The notes below the pieces were generated by a model, which was given only the letters and a program-made list of their open reading frames with translations, did not search any database and had not been told where the DNA came from. A stretch of 64,000 nucleotides of DNA, taken from contig NZ_JBGJZM010000001.1 of the NCBI RefSeq assembly GCF_042610425.1, forward strand, positions 2,170,001 to 2,234,000, read 5' to 3'. Position 1 is the first letter of the stretch; each line of letters starts with the position of its first letter. Shown here piece after piece: positions 9,203 through 17,419 of the stretch. The translations under genes and the position numbers were made by a program. The DNA is from Ectobacillus sp042610425 (GTDB lineage Bacteria; Bacillota; Bacilli; Bacillales; Bacillaceae_G).

Positions 9203-9916
9203 ATGCAAGGTAGCGTGCACGAAGTTACAATCCATAGTAAATCATTGCAAGAGGACATTCTTCTGCTCGTCTATTTGCCATCTGCCTACACACCGCTTTA
9301 TCATCATACGGTCGTCATTGCTCAGGACGGCCAAGATTATATTCAATTTGGAAAAGTACTCCGCTTACTGGAATCCATGCAACATAAAATAGAGCCTACC
9401 ATCTTTGTTGGTATTCCATACAAAGATATACAGGACCGAAGAAATAAGTATCATCCTAGTGGCATACAAAATCAAGCCTATATTCGGTTTCTCGCCCATG
9501 AGCTTACTCCGTATCTCGATTGGCATTACGCTACGCATCAGATGGGAAAAGGACGCATTTTACTGGGTGATTCTCTTGGAGCTACGGTTTCCTTATTAGC
9601 TTCTCTTATGTATCCTCATACATTTGGAAAATGTATTCTACAGTCACCCTATGTCGATGAAAGGGTCATGCAGCAAGCAAACGCCCTGTCTCCATCACAT
9701 GATTTAGACATCTATCATGTAATTGGAACCGAAGAAAGTCAGGTTGCTACATCAGATGGAACATTAAAAAATTTTATCACACCTAACCGCCAACTTCGAG
9801 AACTATTAAAAACGAAACCAATTGCCTATTACTATCATGAGTTTCAAGGCAATCATACATGGAAGCATTGGCAAAACGACTTGCCAACGGCATTTTCCTC
9901 CATGCTCACACTCTAA
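9203..9916 (+). CDS. yjcH: YjcH-type esterase (alpha/beta-hydrolase)
   Basis: The 237-residue protein matches the esterase-D-like hydrolases found beside yjcG in Bacillus. The nucleophile elbow is LLGDSLGATVS with S124, and a catalytic histidine is likely H218 in GNHTWKHW near the C-terminus. The acid residue is less clear. The start is an ATG preceded by GGGGAGAG. It is followed 77 bases later by yjcG on the same strand. The physiological substrate is unknown. Confidence 0.88.
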   Translation: MQGSVHEVTIHSKSLQEDILLLVYLPSAYTPLYHHTVVIAQDGQDYIQFGKVLRLLESMQHKIEPTIFVGIPYKDIQDRRNKYHPSGIQNQAYIRFLAHELTPYLDWHYATHQMGKGRILLGDSLGATVSLLASLMYPHTFGKCILQSPYVDERVMQQANALSPSHDLDIYHVIGTEESQVATSDGTLKNFITPNRQLRELLKTKPIAYYYHEFQGNHTWKHWQNDLPTAFSSMLTL

Positions 9917-9993
9917 ACTTTCGGTATGTTGTTTCTTTGATATACTAAAAAAGAACTCAGCACATACATAGCTGTAACAAGGAGGCCACCAGC

Positions 9994-10506
9994 ATGAAAT
10001 TTGGTATTGTTATTTTCCCATCTCAGGAAATACAGGATCGCGCGAATAATCTTCGGAAACGATATGATACGGATTATGCACTCATTCCTCCTCATATTAC
10101 TATAAAGCGTACGTTTGAGGCGGTAGACTCCGACACAACTGAAATGGTAGCGTACCTAAAGAAAACTGCAGCAGACATACAGCCATTTGGAATAAAAGTA
10201 ACTAAGATTAGTACCTCTTATCCTGTTTCTAACGCACTTTATTTAAAAATTGAACCTTCTGAGCAGCTTGTAGCCTTACACGAAGCCATGTATCGTGGCT
10301 ATTTTACGCAAACTCCGGCTTTTTCCTTTATACCTTGTATAACCGTAGCACAAAATCTATCTGATCAAGAACATGCAGATGTATTTGGCAGATTGAAGAT
10401 GAAGCAATTTCAGTATGAACAAAATGTAGACCAATTTCACCTTATCTCTCAGCAAGAGGACGATTCATGGAAAATAATTGAGACATTTCAATTAGGAAAG
10501 AAATAA
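9994..10506 (+). CDS. yjcG: YjcG, 2H phosphoesterase / 2'-5' RNA ligase-like, one motif altered
   Basis: The 170-residue protein matches B. subtilis YjcG, a member of the 2H phosphoesterase fold. Members normally carry two H-x-T/S-x motifs. The first is intact (H34-I-T-I in PPHITIKRTF). The second reads C115-I-T-V, with TGT (10336-10338) in place of a histidine codon; the B. subtilis protein, as I recall it, has HVTV there. Loss of a catalytic histidine would impair or change activity. The start follows AAGGAGG with good spacing. A strong terminator follows. Confidence 0.92.
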   Translation: MKFGIVIFPSQEIQDRANNLRKRYDTDYALIPPHITIKRTFEAVDSDTTEMVAYLKKTAADIQPFGIKVTKISTSYPVSNALYLKIEPSEQLVALHEAMYRGYFTQTPAFSFIPCITVAQNLSDQEHADVFGRLKMKQFQYEQNVDQFHLISQQEDDSWKIIETFQLGKK

Positions 10507-10518
10507 GATTCATATTCC

Positions 10519-10568
10519 AGAGGTGGGCTAACAGGTGAACAACCTGTTAGCCCACCTCTTTCTTTTTT
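10519..10568 (+). terminator. Strong terminator after yjcG
   Basis: AGAGGTGGGCTAACAGG pairs fully with CCTGTTAGCCCACCTCT around a short loop and is followed by a T-rich tract. Confidence 0.93.
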
Positions 10569-10632
10569 AGGATCTACTATGATAATATGAAAGGTATTGA
10601 ATTTTCGTTTAGAAGGAAAGGAGACTCGTGAA

Positions 10633-12897
10633 TTGGACGTTGCACGTTATCATAATACTACTATTGATTTGCGAACTTACCCGCGCGAACACTTTCAAAT
10701 ATTGTATGAAGCAAGTCTGCAGTGCGAAGTAACATGTACATCGTGCCACGAGCCTGTAAAGCTATATCTTGGAATTTCCCAATCACCTCATTTTTATCAT
10801 ATTTCTTCTGCACATACATGCAACGAAGAAGAAATGAAAGCAAATAAAGAAGAGCCCGTCCTTGCGCATGCTTCAGTAGAACGAGATGGCTTTCGATTCC
10901 CAATATCTCGTGCGATTCACGATGAACATGTGACGTCCTCTTGGAAGAACGTACAACCATACACAGCTACTGAGCAGTTTACAGGCTCTAGCCAGCAGCC
11001 TTCTTATCACATATTAAATGAAGAGCAGATTCCGCTCGATTCCGCTCAATATGAGGCGGTACAATGTACGGAAGGTCCTCTGTTAATTTTAGCAGGGGCA
11101 GGTAGCGGAAAAACGAGAGTACTTACCGCAAGAACTGCCTATATGATCCAAGCCAAAGGAATCGATCCGAAATCCATCATGCTTGTTACATTTACTTCTA
11201 AGGCAGCTAAGGAAATGAAAGATCGCTTACATCGCTTTTCAAGCCTTTCTCCCCTTGCCCTACATTCCGTTACCGTAGGAACATTTCATAGTATTTGTTT
11301 CAAAATGCTGCTTCATTTCGATCCACAACGCTATTCGCCTAACGCCTTAATTAAATATGAATGGCAAATTGAAAGAATACTAAAGGATGCAGGGGCAGAA
11401 ATTGGACTGGATGAGAAGGAGTTTCCATATGATCAAAGCATGGCGCAAATTAGCTATTGGAAAAACACGTTAACCTCTTCTACCATTACACCAAAGGATA
11501 AGTGGGAAGAACAAGTTCTTTATTTATACAAACGGTATGAGGAACAAAAAGCAAAACAAGGCCAGTTTGACTTCGATGATATGTTACTTGGCTGCTATCA
11601 TATGTTGCTAGAAAATAAAGAGTTGCTAGAACGCTATCAACGCCGTTTTCAATATTTTCTTATTGATGAATTTCAAGATATTAATAAAGTACAATATGAA
11701 ATTATTAAACTTCTGTCTTCTACCGCACACAATATTTGTGCAGTAGGGGATGATGATCAGTCGATTTACGCATTCCGTGGCAGTGATCCATCCTTTATCT
11801 TACATTTTGATGAGGAATTTCCGAACGCTACGGTTATTACCTTGCATGAAAATTATCGATCATCTCATAGTATCGTTACGGCCGCAAATAAAGTTATTAC
11901 GCGAAATAAAAAGCGGCGGTCAAAGAAGATGAAGGCCCAATTTCAACTTTCTTCCCCTCCCACTTTCTTCTTTCCTTATGACGAGGAAGAGGAAGCAACG
12001 ATTGTTGTAACGGACATAAAGGAACGAATTGAACAAGGGGCTCGTCCCTCTGACTTTGCTATTTTATACCGAACGAACACTGCTTCACGGGCTATATTTG
12101 AGCGTCTTTGTCAGTCTACCATTCCGTTTACTACGGAGCAGGGTGCAGACTCCTTTTACAAGCGCAAAATCGTACGTTATTTATTATCTTTTATGCGACT
12201 TAGCGTAAATGAAGAAGATACCTCTGCTCTAGCAGATTTACTTTCTGCTCTCTTTCTAAAGCAATCTGTTATGCAGGATTTAAAACGAATTAGCATTTTA
12301 GAGGATTGTACACTCGTTTCGGCTCTAGCCAAGCTTCCCTCCATTATGCCGTTTCAGCAAAAAAAATTACAGCGCATCGTTCCAATTTTTCGCAAACTGC
12401 GGAATCTAACTCCTGTTACTGCCATTGAAATCATTGAGAAAGATATGGGATTTTCCGAGTTTATTAAAAAACGCGGCGGTGAAGGCAATCAAATGGAGAA
12501 AGGCTCTGATGATATTCGAGATGTAAAGGTAGTGGCACGAAAATTCAAAACGCTGCCCGAACTTCTTGAACATGCGGATCATATGACTGCAATGACTGCT
12601 GAAATAAAAAAACGAAGTGCCTCCTACAAAGATGCAGTGCAAATGCTAACCATTCACAAGGCAAAGGGGCTTGAATATAAGCACGTCTATGTACTAGGAG
12701 GAGTAGATGGATCGCTTCCGCATGATTATTCGTTAGAATCATTTCGAGAAGGCGACGAAATGCCGCTCGAAGAAGAACGGCGACTCGCCTATGTAGCTAT
12801 GACGCGAGCAAAAGAATCCTTGCTCGTATCCGTACCGATGATGCGCCGCGGGAAAACAGCTCATCCATCTCGCCTTCTTTCCCCACTTTTAAAATAA
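10633..12897 (+). CDS. yjcD: YjcD, UvrD/PcrA-like superfamily 1 helicase with N-terminal zinc finger
   Basis: All SF1A helicase motifs are present: Walker A AGAGSGKTR (~residue 157), Walker B DEFQDIN (~344), GDDDQSIYAFRGS (~371), HENYRSS, TIHKAKGLEYKHVYV and YVAMTRAKE. The extra N-terminal ~75 residues hold C35-x2-C38, P52-H-F-x-H56 and C63, a likely zinc finger resembling the N-terminus of CoiA. I chose the TTG at 10633 because AAGGAG ends 9 bases before it; an in-frame TTG at 10597 has a poorly spaced site. It is likely a DNA repair or recombination helicase. A terminator follows. Confidence 0.93.
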   Translation: MDVARYHNTTIDLRTYPREHFQILYEASLQCEVTCTSCHEPVKLYLGISQSPHFYHISSAHTCNEEEMKANKEEPVLAHASVERDGFRFPISRAIHDEHVTSSWKNVQPYTATEQFTGSSQQPSYHILNEEQIPLDSAQYEAVQCTEGPLLILAGAGSGKTRVLTARTAYMIQAKGIDPKSIMLVTFTSKAAKEMKDRLHRFSSLSPLALHSVTVGTFHSICFKMLLHFDPQRYSPNALIKYEWQIERILKDAGAEIGLDEKEFPYDQSMAQISYWKNTLTSSTITPKDKWEEQVLYLYKRYEEQKAKQGQFDFDDMLLGCYHMLLENKELLERYQRRFQYFLIDEFQDINKVQYEIIKLLSSTAHNICAVGDDDQSIYAFRGSDPSFILHFDEEFPNATVITLHENYRSSHSIVTAANKVITRNKKRRSKKMKAQFQLSSPPTFFFPYDEEEEATIVVTDIKERIEQGARPSDFAILYRTNTASRAIFERLCQSTIPFTTEQGADSFYKRKIVRYLLSFMRLSVNEEDTSALADLLSALFLKQSVMQDLKRISILEDCTLVSALAKLPSIMPFQQKKLQRIVPIFRKLRNLTPVTAIEIIEKDMGFSEFIKKRGGEGNQMEKGSDDIRDVKVVARKFKTLPELLEHADHMTAMTAEIKKRSASYKDAVQMLTIHKAKGLEYKHVYVLGGVDGSLPHDYSLESFREGDEMPLEEERRLAYVAMTRAKESLLVSVPMMRRGKTAHPSRLLSPLLK

Positions 12898-12927
12898 AAA
12901 GCAGAGCATCAATCGCTCTGCTTTTTA
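12896..12927 (+). terminator. Terminator shared by yjcD and the convergent small gene
   Basis: AAAAAGCAGAGC and GCTCTGCTTTTT form a stem with a 7-base loop. U-tracts exist on both strands, so it may act in both directions. Confidence 0.85.
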
Positions 12928-13068
12928 TTTAGAGTCATTTTTGGAATCTTTCGCTTTCTTTTTTCCACCACAATTACAGCCTTTTTTCTTTACATAGCCT
13001 TCCTGCAATGCCTGCTGTTGCATTTGATAATTCCATTGATGAAGGGTTGGATTTGGACGATGCTTCAT
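12925..13068 (-). CDS. Small basic protein with CNCGG motif
   Basis: An ATG at 13068 preceded by GGGGAGAG opens a 47-codon frame. It starts MKHRPNPTLHQWNYQMQQQ, and its lysine-rich C-terminus contains KKKGCNCGGKKKAK. The twin cysteine and glycine motif could bind metal or cross-link. I do not recognise a named family. It lies 70 bases downstream of yjcA, in a spore-coat neighbourhood, and has a sigma-K-like promoter candidate of its own (13106-13134). A spore-component role is an inference. Confidence 0.7.
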   Translation of the reverse strand: MKHRPNPTLHQWNYQMQQQALQEGYVKKKGCNCGGKKKAKDSKNDSK

Positions 13069-13105
13069 ACTTCTCTCCCCCCTTTTGTACAAATTCTATT
13101 CTATT

Positions 13106-13134
13106 CAGTATATGACCTTACATAGATGTCTGTT
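13106..13134 (-). promoter_or_regulatory. Candidate sigma-K promoter for the CNCGG small gene
   Basis: On the minus strand AACA and CATATACTG are separated by exactly 16 bases, matching the sigma-K pattern (AC core, then CATANNNTA) except for the last base. The motif is short, so chance cannot be excluded. Confidence 0.4.
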
Positions 13135-13138
13135 CCTT

Positions 13139-13495
13139 TCAATCACCTAGCATTCTCGTAACAATCGTTTCTACAATCGCAGCCAAACCTGCTATCGCAA
13201 GTAAAAGGAGTAACGGTTCCGTTAAGGCTGGCATTTTATAGTAGAACAATAACAATCCTGCTGTTGTCCATATCCCTGTACACCAATAACAGCTAAGTAA
13301 ATCCCCTATCCATTTTTGTAATCCCGTCCCTTTACTCTTCGTATATGTTTCTACAGATCCATCTGGTTCGGTCACTTTCTTTTCGTCTATAAAAGGAGCC
13401 CGAATAAACCGAGTAATTTTGTCATAGATAAGCAGCCGCGTCAATCGAAATGAAGCAAATATAAAAATAACAAGCAAAAACCAATTCTCTTTCAA
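13139..13495 (-). CDS. yjcA: YjcA, sporulation DUF1360 membrane protein
   Basis: The protein has two or three hydrophobic segments and the DUF1360 signature: FRLTRLLIYDKITRFIRAPF near the start and LLSCYWCTGIWTT in the middle. B. subtilis YjcA is a sporulation protein of this family. I place the start at the TTG at 13495, which has AAAGGA 10 bases upstream; a longer reading frame reaches a TTG at 13546 without a ribosome site, and a GTG at 13504 is too close to AAAGGA. It is divergent from the cotZ/exsY gene. Confidence 0.85.
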   Translation of the reverse strand: MKENWFLLVIFIFASFRLTRLLIYDKITRFIRAPFIDEKKVTEPDGSVETYTKSKGTGLQKWIGDLLSCYWCTGIWTTAGLLLFYYKMPALTEPLLLLLAIAGLAAIVETIVTRMLGD

Positions 13496-13558
13496 TAGAT
13501 TCACTTCCTTTATCTTCGCCTCCAAAGCCCATTTCTTAAAAAGCAAACCCAGTATAGT

Positions 13559-13587
13559 AACCGATTCTAATCAAACTCAATATCTTA
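13559..13587 (+). promoter_or_regulatory. Candidate sigma-K promoter of the cotZ/exsY gene
   Basis: AACC at 13559-13562 and AATATCTTA at 13579-13587 are separated by 16 bases. The -10 differs from CATANNNTA only in its first base. A sigma-K promoter is expected for this coat gene class. Confidence 0.4.
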
Positions 13588-13626
13588 GTAGTGTAAAACA
13601 AAACTAAATGATAAGGAGTGAAATTC

Positions 13627-14031
13627 ATGACAAATCATTCTAACATTGGCTGCGTTTGCGATGTTGTAAAATTCATCAATGAAATTCAAGATGTAAATAC
13701 AGATCCAGGCTGCACTACCAATTGCTTAAACCCCGTGCTTGGCGCATCCACAAACGGCCTAACACCTAATACAAGAGTATTCTCTTTATACACAAAAGAA
13801 GGAGAATTATTTTATGCGGAATTCTTAACTGAAGGTTGTGATACGGATTCATCACAATTCTTCCGCGTAGAGAGTGTTGAGGACTGCTGCGCAGTGCTCC
13901 GAGTATTGAAAAAAGAACAAAAAAACATGGGTATTTGTGAGTTTACCGCAACTTCCCAATGCCTCATTGTAGATTTAAATGCTTTCATCGCTATTGCATG
14001 TATTGAGGATACATTTATCCCTGGAGTTTAA
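13627..14031 (+). CDS. CotZ/ExsY-family spore coat/exosporium protein
   Basis: The 134-residue cysteine-rich protein matches the CotY/CotZ/ExsY family, which self-assembles into the outer crust or exosporium basal layer through disulphides. Conserved parts are the N-terminal CVCDVVKFINEIQD, the central RVFSLYTKEG and FFRVESVEDCCAVLRVL, and the C-terminal CLIVDLNAFIAIACIED. The ATG at 13627 has AAGGAG 8 bases upstream; a GTG at 13618 overlaps that site and is not the start. It is shorter than the ~150 residues typical of ExsY or CotZ, and only one copy is present here. Confidence 0.9.
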   Translation: MTNHSNIGCVCDVVKFINEIQDVNTDPGCTTNCLNPVLGASTNGLTPNTRVFSLYTKEGELFYAEFLTEGCDTDSSQFFRVESVEDCCAVLRVLKKEQKNMGICEFTATSQCLIVDLNAFIAIACIEDTFIPGV

Positions 14032-14053
14032 TGTAAACCACACAAACTATGAT

Positions 14054-14082
14054 GAGCGGTAGGAGATTTCTACCGCTCTTTT
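14054..14082 (+). terminator. Terminator after cotZ/exsY
   Basis: GAGCGGTAG and CTACCGCTC form a stem followed by TTTT. Confidence 0.85.
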
Positions 14083-14117
14083 ACATACGCTACAAAAATC
14101 GTATGCAAAGAGAAATT

Positions 14118-14681
14118 CTATGCCATTCTCATTTGAATGGATACAATGTCTGTGAATGGAATTTTTATAACCGATAAATGATTATAAGCTCGTAATGTTA
14201 CGATTTGATTTTCAAAGCTTTTCAAATATCCAATATACATTCCTGTATGGGTTTTACACTCACACAATACAGCCGGAATATAATGCGGGCGATTTAAGAG
14301 ATAATAAATCTTCTGTTTATTATCTAGATCTTTAAATGATTTTCTGATCGTCTCTTCGGCTTCTTGTCTCTTTTCCGTTTGCTCTAGCGTTTCTTCTAAC
14401 GTTTCTTCTAACGTTTCTTCTAACGTTTCTTCTAACGTTTCTTCTAGCGTTTCTTCTAGTGCACTCACCACATCGTTTTTTGTATCGTTTCGTTCATTTT
14501 TATCATCCTGTATCTCTTGCTCTTGAAGTAAAGACTCAACTTGCTCAGTTGGTTCTTCTCTTACTTGTTGTTTATCTGACTTTATAATAAATGACTGCTG
14601 CATGAAAATTCTTGCTTTTTGAACCTGCGTGTTCGCAATGTACAAAAGAGGTTCTTGCTCGAGTTGACTTTTCTTACCCAT
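14118..14681 (-). CDS. cotO: CotO, spore coat morphogenetic protein with LEET repeats
   Basis: CotO takes part in late coat and encasement assembly in Bacillus. The ~60-residue C-terminus (YYLLNRPHYIPAVLCECKT, YIGYLKSFENQIV, then FTDIVSIQM) is the CotO signature. The middle is acidic and low complexity with six consecutive LEET units encoded by a 12-base tandem repeat (14384-14455), likely coiled coil or disordered. The start ATG at 14681 is preceded by GGGGGGA; an ATG six codons earlier overlaps no good ribosome site. It lies between cotZ/exsY and the glycosyltransferase island. Confidence 0.9.
   Translation of the reverse strand: MGKKSQLEQEPLLYIANTQVQKARIFMQQSFIIKSDKQQVREEPTEQVESLLQEQEIQDDKNERNDTKNDVVSALEETLEETLEETLEETLEETLEETLEQTEKRQEAEETIRKSFKDLDNKQKIYYLLNRPHYIPAVLCECKTHTGMYIGYLKSFENQIVTLRAYNHLSVIKIPFTDIVSIQMRMA
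14384..14455 (-). repeat. 12-base tandem repeat inside cotO, six copies
   Basis: On the plus strand the unit is CTAACGTTTCTT or CTAGCGTTTCTT. Units 2-5 are identical and units 1 and 6 carry the G variant. The repeat stays in frame and encodes LEET, so copy number can change without breaking the gene. Confidence 0.95.
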
Positions 14682-14768
14682 GTTTTTCCCCCCAGACATG
14701 ATCTATCCACTCTACAAACAATCTATGATTCACTCTAAAGTTATAGTTCTTATTCTTTCTTTTTACTC

Positions 14769-15482
14769 TTAAACTGGACGAATGATTGCATCTTGAAAAT
14801 CGTTCATCAAACCAACGCGATTCGACTTTTCTAGCAGCTTGTATTCCCAAAATGTTGAGGTATGATGAGATTTATTGGGATACCGCATATACACGTAGTT
14901 ATAGCGTGATGTGCCATACAATAGTAGATTGCTTTGTAAACAAGCTTCTAAAAATCTAGTATCCTCGCCTACATTGATAGCTTCGAATGAAACAGTAGGA
15001 AAAATATCCTTTCGAAATAGTAGAGTAGCACCTACTAAATAGTTCGTAGCTAACTCTTTTTGATTACGAACATAGACAAATTCTTTATTTTCATTAAATA
15101 GCGTAAGAAGCTTATAACGTAAATAGTAGATAAAAACCGTGCTTTTTCCAACAACAGCAGCATCGCTATCTCGGAATCCTTTCGCTGCTTCTACTAGATA
15201 GTATGCAGAATAGTAGTCATCATCATCAAACTTAACGATATATGGATACTTAGCTTGAGGTATAGCTATGTTATAGCATTCTCCAAGCGTCACATGCTCC
15301 GGTTGTTGAAGGACTGTAACATTCGGGTAGAGCGCAGCCTCTTGTTTCCATCGATTCACATCCATTTGATCGTTATTCAATACAATGATTAATTCCTTCT
15401 CTTTAAATAGCTGGCGTTCATAGTTTTTAAAAACGTTTTGCATGGCATATTGTCGGTTTGTGCATGCAATAATGCTGAACAA
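14769..15482 (-). CDS. Family 2-like glycosyltransferase
   Basis: The 237-residue protein has a GT-A fold pattern: N-terminal FSIIACTNRQ, a FKEKELIIVLNND strand-turn, then YIVKFDDDDYYSAYYL with the DxD-type metal site near residue 100. ATLLFRKDIF and an E-D-T-R-F element (GEDTRFLEACL) mark the acceptor side. The start is a TTG preceded by AAGGGGGTGAT. It lies between cotO and a divergent UDP-xylose-synthase-like gene. The donor and acceptor are unknown. Confidence 0.88.
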   Translation of the reverse strand: MFSIIACTNRQYAMQNVFKNYERQLFKEKELIIVLNNDQMDVNRWKQEAALYPNVTVLQQPEHVTLGECYNIAIPQAKYPYIVKFDDDDYYSAYYLVEAAKGFRDSDAAVVGKSTVFIYYLRYKLLTLFNENKEFVYVRNQKELATNYLVGATLLFRKDIFPTVSFEAINVGEDTRFLEACLQSNLLLYGTSRYNYVYMRYPNKSHHTSTFWEYKLLEKSNRVGLMNDFQDAIIRPV

Positions 15483-15558
15483 CCAATCACCCCCTTTTTA
15501 AAAACGAAAACGCAGTTATTTCATCTTATTCCCTTATGTAAGATAGTATGCAATCGCC

Positions 15559-15588
15559 CACACATTCCAAAATAAATTCCATATAGTA
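15559..15588 (+). promoter_or_regulatory. Sigma-K-like promoter upstream of the UDP-xylose synthase gene
   Basis: CACAC (15559-15563), a 16-base spacer and CATATAGTA (15580-15588) fit the sigma-K consensus, with a perfect CATANNNTA. A closely similar promoter occurs at 20627-20656. Confidence 0.65.
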
Positions 15589-15624
15589 GAATTAGAATTC
15601 TTTTCAAATATTGAGGTGAACCCC

Positions 15625-16599
15625 TTGAAAAAAACCGTTCTCATTACGGGAGTTGCAGGATTTCTCGGTTCTCATTTAGCAACAGTACTCCTGCGCAATT
15701 CCGAAATCACGGTCATTGGTCTCGATAATTTATCCACAGGAACAATGAAAAATATTGATCATTTACTCCCTTTAAATACATTTCGATTTATTCATTGCGA
15801 TGTAGCAAAATCAGATGTATTACATCTGGATGATATAAACAAGGTACATGAGATTTATCATCTAGCCTCTCCTGCCTCGCCAAAATTCTATCAATCGATT
15901 CCCTTTGACACGATCGACACAAACATCCAAGGAACAAAAAATATGTTAGAGTTAGCAAAGCAAACTGGTGCTAAGCTCGTATATACGAGCACAAGCGAAG
16001 CTTACGGAGATCCCGATGTACACCCGCAACCCGAAATCTACAGAGGAAATGTAAATACATGGGGCCCTCGTGCTTGCTATGATGAAGCAAAACGTATGGG
16101 AGAGGTTCTTTGTTATTTATACTACACTCTATATCATATTCCCGTAAAAGTAGCCAGGTTGTTTAATACGTACTCCGCGGGGCTTCGAAATGATGATGGA
16201 AGGGTTATATCTAATTTTGTTACCCAAGCCTTAACATGTGCTGATATAACCGTATATGGAGATGGTAAGCAAACTCGTTCGTTTTGTTATGTAACGGATA
16301 CAATACGCGGACTTATGTTATTGATGGAAAAAAATGAGGCAAACGGAGAAATTATTAATATTGGGAATCCTGTTGAATATACCATTCTTGATGTGGCTCA
16401 TATGGTGAAGAAGTTAACAAATTCGCAGAGTAAGATTACGTATCATCCCCTTCCTCAGGATGATCCAAAGCAGCGTAGACCAGATATTGGGAAAGCATGG
16501 AAAATTCTTAAATGGTCGCCAAACATCACATTGGAATCAGGTTTACAACTTACTATTCAGACATACATCCAAAAAGGTCAAGTAAATCATATAGAATAA
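15625..16599 (+). CDS. UDP-glucuronate decarboxylase (UDP-xylose synthase)-like SDR
   Basis: This extended short-chain dehydrogenase has the Rossmann motif GVAGFLGSH at its start and the YDEAK catalytic motif. Features typical of UXS enzymes are YHLASPASP, STSEAYGDPDVHPQ, GPRACYDEAKR, NDDGRVISNF and DDPKQRRPDI. Such enzymes convert UDP-glucuronate to UDP-xylose; related decarboxylases make UDP-4-keto-pentose or act on dTDP-sugars. The TTG at 15625 has GAGG 8 bases upstream, making it a better start than the GTG at 15616. Ugd and GtaB in the same island can supply its substrate. Confidence 0.85.
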   Translation: MKKTVLITGVAGFLGSHLATVLLRNSEITVIGLDNLSTGTMKNIDHLLPLNTFRFIHCDVAKSDVLHLDDINKVHEIYHLASPASPKFYQSIPFDTIDTNIQGTKNMLELAKQTGAKLVYTSTSEAYGDPDVHPQPEIYRGNVNTWGPRACYDEAKRMGEVLCYLYYTLYHIPVKVARLFNTYSAGLRNDDGRVISNFVTQALTCADITVYGDGKQTRSFCYVTDTIRGLMLLMEKNEANGEIINIGNPVEYTILDVAHMVKKLTNSQSKITYHPLPQDDPKQRRPDIGKAWKILKWSPNITLESGLQLTIQTYIQKGQVNHIE

Positions 16600-16681
16600 C
16601 AATCCGTGAATGTTATGAGATTTGTAATATGCTATTCTTCCTTTCATTACAATCATTTTTTAATTCAGTAGGAGGTCTTAC

Positions 16682-17371
16682 ATGAATATTGAAACGTACC
16701 TTTCTAATATTTCCTTTCAGTATATTAAGCCTAACACACCTGTAGAGTCAGACAGAACCGCATTAGAGATGCTAAATACCGTTCTTCCTGAAGACAATAA
16801 ATACTTACAATCCATTTATAATCTTTGTAGTATACCCAAGATGTCTACGTTCACAATTGGCACCATTATTAATAAAATTGTTTCACAAATGAAAGAAAAT
16901 CAATATTTTGTAAACGTAGGAGTTTGGCATGGTTTTACCTTTTTATCAGGTGTAGTAAATAATCCTTCAAAGAAATGTATAGGTATTGATAATTTTTCAG
17001 AATTTGGTGGTCCTCGCGAAGAATTTCTCCAACGATTTCATTCCTATAATAGCAAAAACCATTTATTCTATGAAATGGATTATATAGATTACTTTTCACA
17101 TATTCATAAAGGTGAAATTGGCTTCTATATATATGATGGAGAGCACAGCTATGAAAACCAATTAAAAGGTTTACAAGTGGCAGAGCCCTTTTTCGGTGAG
17201 GACTGTCTAATAATGATTGATGATACAAATTGGGAGCAAGTACGTAAAGCAACCTTTAGTTTCTTGTCCAGTAGCAAAAATAAATATCAAGTATTAGCAG
17301 ACATACCCACCTATCACGATAGTCATCCTACTTATTGGAACGGAATCATTCTTCTAAAAAAAATAAAATAA
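16682..17371 (+). CDS. SAM-dependent methyltransferase (class I, Methyltransf_24-like)
   Basis: The 229-residue protein has a motif I-like FVNVGVWHGFTF near residue 77, an acidic IGIDNF at the next strand, then YIYDGEHSYENQLKGL and LIMIDDTNW. This pattern is typical of class I methyltransferases in glycan clusters that act on sugars or sugar-nucleotides. The ATG is preceded by AGGAGG. It lies 82 bases after the UDP-xylose-synthase-like gene on the same strand, so it is likely co-transcribed. The substrate is unknown. Confidence 0.8.
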   Translation: MNIETYLSNISFQYIKPNTPVESDRTALEMLNTVLPEDNKYLQSIYNLCSIPKMSTFTIGTIINKIVSQMKENQYFVNVGVWHGFTFLSGVVNNPSKKCIGIDNFSEFGGPREEFLQRFHSYNSKNHLFYEMDYIDYFSHIHKGEIGFYIYDGEHSYENQLKGLQVAEPFFGEDCLIMIDDTNWEQVRKATFSFLSSSKNKYQVLADIPTYHDSHPTYWNGIILLKKIK

Positions 17372-17419
17372 TGAGCTAAAGTCAATAACTAAGCAAGCAA
17401 TAGAAGGTGGGTGATGATT

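Noticed and set aside
14384..14455. Short repeats as a possible CRISPR array
   Set aside because: Units are contiguous 12-mers without spacers and encode an in-frame LEET repeat in cotO.
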